In this document: one piece after another, positions 55,740-64,000 of the stretch
Layout: each line of letters starts with the position of its first letter
How positions within the stretch are numbered: the stretch's first letter is position 1
Assembly: GCA_025677825.1 (NCBI GenBank)
Contig: JAIXMO010000069.1
Location: forward strand, 62,001 to 126,000
Length of the DNA stretch: 64,000 bases
Source of the DNA: Helicostylum pulchrum
Taxonomy: Eukaryota; Mucoromycota; Mucoromycetes; Mucorales; Mucoraceae
Reading direction: 5' to 3'
Position numbers and translations under genes: made by a program
The notes under the pieces: model-generated
The model's database searches: none
What the model was told of the DNA's origin: nothing
What the model saw: the letters and a program-made list of their open reading frames with translations, nothing else

Positions 55740-57264
55740 TTAAGCTAACTTTCTTTTTCTACTAACTACTCTTTCTACCACAAACTCTTCCCAATCTTTG
55801 TCAGTTACGATATCGTCGTCGTGTTTGATATTTTGAAGAGCTTCTGTGATGTCTTCCTCTAAGTCAAAGTCGATAATTTGCTCATCGTTGTTGCTGTCGT
55901 ACCCAGCGGTGCTGTCTGAACGAAGGAGAATATCATCATCTGTCTCACCTCCCTGAAAGTGCATGAGCTCTATATCGTGTCGTCTTTTTGCTTCGAGGAT
56001 AACATTGATCTTACAATAATTTAAGTACACCAGACGTTTCAAGGACAAGACAGCAACCAGAGTTTGAGCGAAAGACGCTAAGTTATTCACAATCTTCGGT
56101 ACAACAAAGACCCCCTTATTGTAGCTAATTGAATGGTTCTGAGAAATATATTTAGTTCCGATTATCTGCAGCTTAACACCTTGCCACTGGCAAGTAATTG
56201 CCTCTAAGTTGGAGATTCTGCTGTTGCCAACATATTGGGTCCACTTGCGTAGCATCGCCATTTGAAGGGTCTTTCCTTTACCAATATCTTTTTTGACGCC
56301 TTTGAGGCCTGGTTTTTCCTCTGCCGAAAGATAGTCAGTATCATTATTCAGGTTGCGTAAAATAAAATCAACACGCTGGTTGGCGATATCATCAAATTCC
56401 TTCGTAATATTTGAAATACAGTCAGCTCGTTTGGTGATGAAGTTCTTGTCATAAATGAACGCATTATCAAAGACTGGGCCATAAACATGTGTGCGGTGCC
56501 AGGACTCATTATGATCAGCAGTGACAAGGTTATCCGAAGACCAGAGTTCGACCATGTTGGAAAGTGCCAAGCGGATGTAACGGCACATTGGATTCATATC
56601 TACGTCACTGTATAACTTTGCAAGAAGTCTGTTCACACTTGTGATGTCAGTACATCGGGCGATTTCAAGAAGTATGTCCCTTTCTTTACGAATCAGAGTT
56701 GGTTGAAGCTTCAGACCGAAATTGTGAATAGATTTTCCAAATCTCTTAGCTATAGTAGTAGTGGTGAGATCGAGATGGCCCTGGTTACCAAACTTGTCGC
56801 AAAGAAATATCATTTGTTCATCAATAGATAGGGTCTGGTAATGTCTGAGTTCAACATTATCTTCCTGATCATTGGAGGTTTGAGAGTTTTCAGCTGACGA
56901 AAGGCGATTATCAATTGCATCGTTCAAAGCCTGTGCCGAATAAGCAGCAAGACGTAGTAACTTTTGAATTTGAGGGGAGGTGCTTATCTTGAAAAAACTA
57001 TCATTATTGAGCATATCAACCTTACTACTCTCTTCAGTAGTACATCCTTCACGTCTAGATTCATAAACGATAGAGACCTCTTCCAAATACGTTTCCAAGT
57101 TCTTTCATATTTTCTTCAATAGGCTCCATCAATAGGTTTTTGTCGATTAATTCCTTCAAAGCAAGCTCATACTTCCAATCCAAGATAGTGTTCTGTGAAA
57201 GGTAACTGTTTATGATACTCTTGATTTTGTCTTTGTCTTCAGTTGTGTTCAAGATGGGATACAT
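55740..57264 (-). CDS. Member of the same family, PD-(D/E)XK-like motifs, one frameshift
   Basis: A long frame (57098-55740, about 450 codons) follows a shorter one that starts with ATG at 57264 (MYPILNTTEDKDKIKS) and overlaps it. One base less near 57090-57100 (acttggaaacg) would join them, giving about 510 aa. Blocks: DMNPMCRYIRLALSNMVELW, ESWHRTHVYGPVFDNAF, FITKRADCISNITKEF, NQRVDFILRNL, DYLSAEEKPGLKG, EAITCQWQGVKLQIIGTKYI and an acidic tail ending VSRKRKLA, a possible nuclear signal. RVDF plus EEK resemble the catalytic D and E-x-K of PD-(D/E)XK nucleases. Similar proteins are abundant in Mucorales genomes and usually unnamed, as I recall. It may be a recent pseudogene, or the frameshift a sequence error. 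Confidence 0.6.
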
Positions 57265-57710
57265 AGTAAATCTAGAATGAAGGAGAAAACTAGTAACTTT
57301 TTGTTTTCATTTTACGATGGTGTTTTTTAAAAAAATTTGGCAGAGAAAAAATGGTGCGCGTATAACTTACAATATGTAGTAATTGTTAAATGTCCGATCA
57401 TTAGAATTACTACGGTTTACTGCGCGTCGTTATTGTTACTTAGTCTATCAGTAACACTAACTACCGCAGTAATTTTTCTTTTATATAAATATCATATCTC
57501 TTTTATTAAATAAACATTATTTTATTTCTTACTCTCATTTTTACTGATTGCCGATATAAATATTATTATCCATAATATTTACCTATTTGTATCTAACTAA
57601 ACTTCTATCTTTTAATCGGACTACAAATATTACACAATAATTACCCTTATTGTGACGATTAAAAAAAACTTTTTTTTTCAGAGCAACGCGTCAGCCTTTT
57701 TTCCCTTTAT
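57265..57710. other. Upstream region of the nuclease-like gene
   Basis: AT-rich. 57400-57480 contains related short words (aattactacggtttactgcgcg and ctaccgcagtaatt) in inverse orientation. No gene. Confidence 0.35.
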
Positions 57711-58132
57711 ATTTCTTTTTGTATTTGACTATTGCTTGGAATGTGGGCATAAATGCAGCATTCACGTTTGTTGGCATGGGCTAGTAAGCAGTGCTGCGAA
57801 AGCAATCAACAAGCTTCAGTTATTTACGTTTTTTATTAGTATTTCTTTTTGTATTTAACCATGTGCTTGGAATGTGGGCATAAATGCAGCATTCACGTTT
57901 GTTGGCATGGGCTAGTAAGCAGTGCTGCGAAAGCAATCAACAAGCTTCAGTTATTTACATTTTTTATTAGTATTTCTTTTTGTATTTAACCATGTGCTTG
58001 GAATGTGGGCATAAATGCAGCATTCACGTTTGTTGGCATGGGCTAGTAAGCAGTGCTGCGAAAGCAATCAACAAGCTTCGGTTATTTACCTAATTTATCA
58101 GTATTTGACTATGTGCTTGGAATGTCGGCATG
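57711..58132. repeat. 130-bp tandem repeat, three copies plus a partial
   Basis: Units start at 57711, 57841 and 57972 (130-131 bp), with a shortened fourth at about 58103. Each holds atttctttttgtattt, gcttggaatgtgggcataaa, the block from gcagcattcacg through ggcatgggctagtaagcagt, and gaaagcaatcaacaagcttc. Copies differ at only a few positions. Diverged relatives of the inner part occur at about 59651-59700 and 59750-59785. Confidence 0.9.
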
Positions 58133-58754
58133 ATGTCTATCAAATTTATTTAGCATAAAACATACATCGAACAAACCTTCACATTATATTACTGCTGGTA
58201 TTGCTGCAAAAATTATCTAAAACTATAGTATCTGTGTTTATAGTAGACTTGGACAAAAGTAAAATTACAGTGAATCTTTTAGATTTGACAAAACCATAAG
58301 AATTATCCGTATTTGGTTGTACTGCTAGAAACCACGAATACCTTCTCTTAAGTATATTGTAGAAGAAAAACACACAAGAAAACGTAATGTTCCTTTAATT
58401 TTTAATGTAAGCGTCAAGTCGTGACTCTACATTACAAGAAAGGTTCCTAATCAAAAAATAAATATCAAGCTATGAATCGACTCTCGTAATGACGAAAACT
58501 ACGTATTCTTATTACAGCTCCATGAAAATGTACTGCATTCTCACATGGTTTTCCTCTTGGCAAAAACGAGTATGTTAGATTTTCTTTTATAAGTTACTTC
58601 TTGTTAACTTTTTGTTTTCAAATAACTTTTAGAAAAAAATGATGTGTTGAGTCGGCTCAAGACATGCTGATAATTAATTGATCTAAAGGAGAGCAGCTAC
58701 TTGTACCCAATTATCGCCAGCCAGTCTATTATGATAATTTATGTGTTTGTTACT
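58133..58754. other. No gene seen
   Basis: AT-rich DNA between the tandem repeat and a short coding remnant. A 64-codon reverse frame at 58179-58373 has no recognisable features. Confidence 0.35.
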
Positions 58755-59090
58755 TTAAACTTGACTCTTTATGAAGTTAAGCCAAAATATTGATGCTAGT
58801 GTTTCTTGGTCGATGATTCCAAACATAGATGAAACAATAAATAATTTACTGGTTTTCTCCAGTTTTTGACGGACAATATCAGATATGTTTTTAGATAGAT
58901 CATGCCGCAATACCTTGTTGAATGAGAACAAAAGAGTCCTATAATCAGCATTTCTCTTCTCGTTTTCACCAGTGTTTTGATCAGGATCGATCAACTCGTT
59001 CTTTCATCCACAGCTCTTTAAAGTAGTCGCCGATACCATCTTCATGGGCTTTGTTCCTTACAAAGAGTCCCTCTAAACGGTAAACTATTT
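58755..59090 (-). pseudogene. Fragment of an unrecognised protein gene with a frameshift
   Basis: Reverse strand: YRLEGLFVRNKAHEDGIGDY and FKELWMKERV read in one frame and DPDQNTGENEKRNADYRTLL with LRHDLSKNISDIVRQKLE in the next, with the change near 58990. Composition is clearly protein-like. It may be a remnant of another multicopy family or of an element. No domain is identified. Confidence 0.35.
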
Positions 59091-60189
59091 AAAAGATGAA
59101 CACATGTTTAAAAGAAAAAGCTATGCTATTTCGCTATACCTCTTTATCTTAAGATAATGCTCGTTGTTGTATTAGTAGGTGGTCAGTTTATAATTTTGTC
59201 CATTGTTAATGCTTCTATGAAAAAATTAATTTAGTATCAAAGTGAACTTGCTTTTTCTTACTGTACCTCGTCATGAAATTCAAAAATTGATATCTTTTTA
59301 CAGACTAATTGGTAAGGAGAGAAAGAAAAAATAAGGAGGATCGTAAGAAAATATGTGCTTCTATTGTTATTGCTCACATCTTGATGATGTATTTGTATTT
59401 TAGCCCCTTTTAAAAACCTAATGAATTCGATTTGTTGCCAATGGTAAGTTTTTTTGCATGAATTGTGGCCAAGCGTATCTCTTTATCAATTCGCGAATAT
59501 ATGTCTAAGGGTTCCTGATTTACAGTCATTCTTGATAGTTATTCATGTGTGAAGTGCTTCTAAAACATAAATTATACTACTATCGTATACTAAAATTCTA
59601 TTTAAAGGCAATGCACTATAGTTTCGCAATATAGTCAAGTCGAGGTTAATGCTTGAGATATGGGCTTATTAGGGCAGTATCGCGAAGACAGTTAACAAGT
59701 ATTATCTTTTGTTTTTTCTCTTCTTTTTTTCTTCTTCAAAGTCAAGGTTAATGCTTGGGATGTGGGCTTATTGGGGAAGCTATGTCTTTAAACAGACACA
59801 ATTCAACTCGTCGTACTAAAAATACGTTTAAATGCAAGTCTCGATCCATCTGCCAATAAAACTTTTCTTATTTTACGATAATACATGCTGAGATCTTTTA
59901 GGGAGGATGCCATCTTTCTACCTAAAAAAGACAAACACTATTACGTTAGTAAAATGTGTAATTTGGTTTTTACAAAACTGCGTAGTCATATTTTTACTCT
60001 TTTAAGGATATAATTAAAATCTAAATATGTGACAGATATAGAATATGGCATACACCGTATAAGATCTTACTGGTTCCTTAAAAAAAAAAACCAAAAACGC
60101 CAGCAGGAAGAATATGTCAAAAATAAAAAGGGCGGTCTAAAAAATTCTTTCCCTTTCAACTAAATACAACTATTATGGTCAAACAAAAC
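59091..60189. other. Repeat-bearing intergenic region
   Basis: Holds two related segments, from about 59637 and 59741 (gtcgaggttaatgcttgaga and gtcaaggttaatgcttggga, each followed by t(a/g)tgggcttatt). Both resemble the inner part of the 130-bp repeat. No gene. Confidence 0.5.
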
Positions 60190-60918
60190 TGGAATAATTA
60201 TGCCACTCTTATCTTGAAATATCAATGGATCCTATCATTGGTGCCAACCAAAAACGCAATGCATTTTGGAAACGTATAAGAGCTCATTACAATGATGAAT
60301 GCGATGGGCCTGACGTACACAGATGGATTTAAATAATCGTTGGACGAAGCCGTTTTAAAGTTTTCTGGTTGCTATCAACGGGCTCAATACACGAAATTTA
60401 ATGCTGTAAAAATTAATTATACTAATACACATATACAAAAATAACTAATACGTATATTATTATTTTTTTAGAACTAAAAGGATGAACTAGCAAGTGTCTT
60501 TTTTCAACAAGATTCGGATAAGCCCTTTGATTTAACTCATTGTTGGGATATCCTTCGTAAAGCACCTAGATAGGCTACTCAAGGAGATATGATGAGTATG
60601 GCTCGTCCTATGGAAACAAAACGAGCTAAGGTAGCACAAGCAAACAAGAAAAAATTGGAAACGATTCAAAAGGCTCTGGAAAAGTTAATGTTGGATCAAG
60701 AGAAGGCTATGAAAGAGAGTAGAGCTAAATTTGATAAAATAAATCAGGAATTTGGTCATCTTCGAGTTATAGCTATTAACACGTATAAAATAGCTAACCC
60801 AGTTTACCGTCTCCACGACCAAAAAAGACAAAAAGAAATAATTGATCGTTTTAATGCTTCCCTGGCCGCTGAAGAGAAACAAAAAAAAGCTGCGATAGTT
60901 ACAAAAGATAGCGATTGA
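60190..60918 (+). pseudogene. Decayed NAM/Myb-like companion protein of a PIF/Harbinger-type element
   Basis: LCHSYLEISMDPIIGANQKR with NAFWKRIRAHYN matches the trihelix/NAM-associated region found in PIF/Harbinger ORF1 proteins and plant GST-T3-like proteins (…DPIVGTNQ…FW…). It is cut by stops before and after. After a T-run and AG at about 60470, QQDSDKPFDLTHCWDILRKA is the usual next block, followed by a stop where WATQ is expected. A 109-codon frame (60589-60918) then gives RPMETKRAKVAQANKKKLE and a coiled coil. Several breaks; not functional as a whole. The final frame could still be translated. Confidence 0.5.
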
Positions 60919-61138
60919 AAATATAATAAAATGTAAATATCGACTAGTCATACCACTTCTCCTACTTTAAATAGCACTTAAAGTGGCATAGATGAGCTAA
61001 ACCCCAGTTGAACACATTTATTCCTTATTACTCCTCTACCTCCCCACCACCCTCCTTCTCCCTTTTTACCAACGCTTCATTTTGCAGAAGATTGGTTTTC
61101 GAAACAGAACAAACCCAAAAAATTCATTGTAACGAGAT

Positions 61139-61393
61139 TTGATATTTCTTATTTTAACAATCAAATTTGCTATTTTATCGACTTTATATCTTACTTCCGT
61201 CGTTTACATTTCTAATAAGCCATATCTTATAAACGACATATTGTACCCAGTTGAAGACAACTGTGATGAATATTTCAGTTGCAAAGATGGAATATCTTAC
61301 GTACATACCTGCTCAGAAGGCTTACAGTTTAATTCGATATACGATGTATGCGAGTCTCCTTTGACCAGAGGGTCATGTACATTCGAAGATTAG
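61139..61393 (+). pseudogene. CBM14-type secreted protein gene lacking an ATG start
   Basis: The frame from 61139 (TTG codon) reads a hydrophobic signal-like segment (IKFAILSTLYLTSVVYIS) and then a CBM14/peritrophin-A unit: YPVEDNCDEYFSCKDGISY, HTCSEGLQFNSIYDVCESP and a last Cys in GSC. It is paralogous to the gene at 62001 (AILSTLYL shared in the signal peptide, GLQF in the domain), where ATG stands seven codons before the shared GCT-AT(T/C) pair; here no ATG is in frame. The domain itself is intact with all cysteines. It is either a recent pseudogene or uses a non-AUG or upstream spliced start. Confidence 0.5.
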
Positions 61394-62000
61394 TCTATTT
61401 TTAACCAGTTTTTTTTTTTTTTACTGAAGAGTAAACTTTTTCTTTTAAATATATATTTTTACCAAAGTATATCATAAAACTCGATTTATTGCTATATTTT
61501 ATATTTACGAAGAGCTGTATTGTCTTAAAAAATAAGTTTAATCTTTGCGATGATATCCGATACACATAATCAAGATAAAGTTTGATTGGTTAAGGTATCC
61601 AAAAACGAGAAAACGAGTATATGCATGCTGATCATATTACTGTGTTGCGTTAGGAGTCTATGGATTTTCACAGAATATCCGTTAATGCACGAGAAATTTC
61701 GGACACAGTTGAGAGTCGTGAACCTAGAAGAAAAAAAAAGAGATATTCATTATCGTTTTTTACGCTTCCAAAGCTGATAAAGAAAAACAAAACAAGACTG
61801 TAACCGTTTTCAATAACGTTCGGAATTGTATAAATTAATTAAGTAAAATCAATTTAATCCTTTACTTTAGTACTCCTTCCCCCTCTTTTTACTTTTTAGT
61901 TCAAAGGAAACAAATTTTCAAACAACAAAAAAAAACTATAAAGGTCCTCGAGATTTTATATCTCTTTTTCTTTTATATTTTATTACTTTATTAACTAAAA
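61394..62000. other. Intergenic between the two CBM14 copies
   Basis: T/A-rich, with a ctataaagg TATA-type element near 61938-61946 and a C/T-rich leader before the second copy. No gene. Confidence 0.4.
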
Positions 62001-62213
62001 ATGCAAAAATCAATCATCCTCGCTATCTTGTCTACTTTATACCTTGGTGTTGTTGTTGCCGCTTCCAGCTCTTGCCCTTCCGGAGACGGAATGTTCCCAG
62101 TCGCAAACGACAAAACCAAATTTGTCCGCTGTAGTTTCGGCGAATCCTACAACTTTGACTGTCCCCAAGGCTTACAATTCGATCCTACCTTGAAGTTGTG
62201 TGATTACCCTTAA
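62001..62213 (+). CDS. Secreted CBM14 (peritrophin-A-like) small protein, 70 aa
   Basis: A clear signal peptide (MQKSIILAILSTLYLGVVVA) is followed by one chitin-binding type-2 unit: SSCPSGDGMFPVANDKTKFV, RCSFGESYNFDCPQGLQF and LKLCDYP. CBM14 units bind chitin outside the cell; a wall or effector role is inferred. The TAA after CDYP is followed by SKGP and a second stop in the same frame, and the paralog at 61139 continues to a sixth Cys here, so this copy appears shortened and lacks the last disulfide partner. The TATA element 60 bp upstream supports expression. Confidence 0.65.
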   Translation: MQKSIILAILSTLYLGVVVAASSSCPSGDGMFPVANDKTKFVRCSFGESYNFDCPQGLQFDPTLKLCDYP

Positions 62214-63574
62214 TCTAAAGGTCCATGAATCTCTGAATAATTAACATAAATAGTTAAAATATAAAACCATTTTTTTTCCACTAAAGAATAAACTTGTTTA
62301 TAAAATTTATATATATATATATTTTTTTTGTCGTGAATTAGTATTTTTTTTTTAAGTATCGTAAACTGCCTTTTAGATCGTATATACAACTAATACGGTT
62401 ATATTATTTTAATATTTATGATACTATGTAACGTCTCCGATTCATTTAATGATTCGATTATAAGAGTAGCAAATATTGACTACCGTGTTATTATATATAT
62501 GCTACTCGTATTACTGCTCGTATTACTGCTTCATGTCAGGGGGGAGGGGGAACTTAGGGCAGACCATTATGATTGTGAACACATCTAAGATAGAGAACCC
62601 AGTTGTGAGTCTCAAAATCATCAGTAAAAACCCCTCATTAAAGAAAAGATACCTATATTGTCTTATTGCTTCTGAAGACATAAGGCGTGTTTTAACCGAA
62701 CAGTACTAAGTTACATAAAGATCCTGATACTACTTCAGTATAATATAAACTCGGAAACAATGAAAATTGCTAGATCAAAATAATGACGATCTAATTCAAC
62801 AGGGGGATTTTTTAACAATTATATTTAGAAAAAGGAGTTCGCAATATATTAGTTAGCTGTCTTTTTTAGGACGATTATGAATCTAATAATAAAAATGAGA
62901 AGCAATACGAGCAAAAGTAAAAATAAAAGTGATAATACCTATAATATACTTATCTTATACGTAGCCACTCATTATAATATCAGAAACTTTTTTTAATACA
63001 GTATGTACCAGGATGCAATGTTATTTTGGTTTCTCTGTTACTCTTTTTTTTTTTTTTTTGTATCTTTTTTGTTACCCAATTATCTGAAAGAAAAGTCGTA
63101 AAACGATCAAAATAACTAAAAATAAGGTGTTCAATAATCAGGTACACGATAAAGCTGTAAGCGTAGCAAGTATTATTATATAACATGTGCATAGCATGTA
63201 GAAAATACCAGCTAGTACGTTACGGTATTATTGTATTGTGTCTGGGAACAAAAAAAAATCGTAATATCAGCATGATGATCATGAGCGTGCGTCTCAAACT
63301 CAAGTAGAGATACCTCACAAAAAAAAAACAAGAACATTTATTACGTCTTATTGCTTTCATTCTAAGTCTTTGTTTCTGTTTCTCCTCTCTCTTCCATATT
63401 ATAGGCGTAACACCGTTATTACCTTCATGTAAAGATTTTTAAGTGTTGGTGGGGAAGAAATAACCATAGAAAAAAGACTGCTTTTCGTCAAATTACAGTC
63501 ACGAAGTAGACCTTAATTTTTTTTTTTTTTTTTTTTGACATTTTCAGTTTTCTTTTGATTAAAAAAATAACAGT
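62214..63574. other. Intergenic region before UTP14
   Basis: 1.36 kb. A 77-codon frame at 62476-62709 reads protein-like in its second half (KIENPVVSLKIISKNPSLKK) but has no recognised start or family. T20 near 63516 precedes the UTP14 leader. Confidence 0.4.
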
Positions 63575-64000
63575 ATGGCTCGCCCACAAAAGAAGGGAGG
63601 ACAAAAGCCTTTAACCAAAAAGAAGCAAGGTCTGAAAAGGACCGAGCAAGACGAATTTGTCAGTAAAGTCATTAGTCGCGATGTATTTGAAGCCGTTGAC
63701 GAACCTACACGCCGTAAAGCCAACGATCTCGATGAAGTAGACAACTTGGAATACGATGCAGGAGAAATTGCTGAAGAAGACGATGAAGAAATTGATTCCG
63801 ATGAAGCCTTTGATGAATCTGATGAGGAACGTTTTGAAGGATATAAATTTTCAGGTTCAACCAAGGTAAAAAACATTTAACGTTACGAATTTATTAAGAG
63901 GTACTAATAAAGAAATAAAATAGTCTTCTGAAAAGAAACATTTAAAGAAGAAGGCTCCTATTGCCCCAGGAGAAATTGATTTAAACGAGAATTCAGATGA
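63575..64000 (+). CDS. UTP14 U3 snoRNP component, 5' part, continues past the window
   Basis: Exon 1 is 63575-63865; exon 2 starts at 63924 (intron GTAAAA to AATAG) and runs off the end. The start MARPQKKGGQKPLTKKKQG, then SRDVFEAVDEPTRRKANDLD and the acidic block IDSDEAFDESDEERFEGYKF are typical of Utp14, a nucleolar SSU processome protein needed for 18S rRNA maturation. Only 122 codons are visible. The assignment rests on the DEAF-x-S-D-E-E-R block. Confidence 0.8.

Noticed and set aside
62476..62709. 77-codon ORF after the second CBM14 gene
   Set aside because: The first 20 codons are simple-sequence Tyr/Cys; the rest has no family match and no promoter.

Overview
The window looks like nuclear DNA of an early-diverging filamentous fungus, most likely Mucoromycota/Mucorales. 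The evidence is very AT-rich intergenic DNA with long T and A runs, many short introns (about 50-70 nt, GT-AG, a few GC-AG), intact eukaryotic housekeeping genes, and gene types typical of that lineage: F-box proteins, degenerate IS630/Tc1-like transposases, a multicopy uncharacterised family with nuclease-like motifs, and small CBM14 secreted proteins. Species cannot be fixed from sequence alone. No tRNA, rRNA or CRISPR array was found. Exon structures were built by hand from splice signals and reading-frame continuity.

Layout. 1-1726: decayed F-box gene (-). 2597-6087: methylthioadenosine phosphorylase (+) and a RING plus RRM protein (-). 8473-10478: NDT80/PhoG transcription factor (+). 10.5-21 kb: gene-poor accessory region with a decayed IS630/Tc1 transposase, a decayed equilibrative nucleoside transporter, a 75-aa protein with a possible PP1-docking motif, and an inverted duplicated module of very small genes (MG-Cys peptides plus a second conserved short ORF).

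21-32 kb is dense housekeeping DNA: cyclophilin, ribosomal protein eL32, a possible 51-aa gene, complex I NDUFB2, SNF5, a DHX33-like helicase, an Abraxas/ABRO1-like protein, a MEF2-type MADS factor and an MRM3-like rRNA methyltransferase. 32-43.6 kb: cytochrome P450, alpha-arrestin, two unrecognised genes, a copper-fist regulator, BAP31 and phosphatidylserine decarboxylase. 43.6-51.7 kb: an ATRIP-like gene, a YEATS-domain protein, the ribosome-collision E3 ligase ZNF598/Hel2 and a perilipin-like protein.

53-61 kb is again accessory: two members of a family with PD-(D/E)XK-like motifs (one decayed, one with a frameshift), 20-bp and 130-bp repeats, and a decayed PIF/Harbinger-type companion protein. 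Two small CBM14 genes follow, one without a start codon, and the window ends inside UTP14 (+).

The genes do not form an operon-like unit. Shared themes are chromatin and transcription (SNF5, YEATS, MEF2, NDT80, copper fist), RNA and ribosome biology (eL32, DHX33, MRM3, UTP14, ZNF598) and ER/lipid biology (BAP31, PSD, perilipin). The most unusual content is the micropeptide module at 11.9-12.5 and 18.8-20.8 kb.
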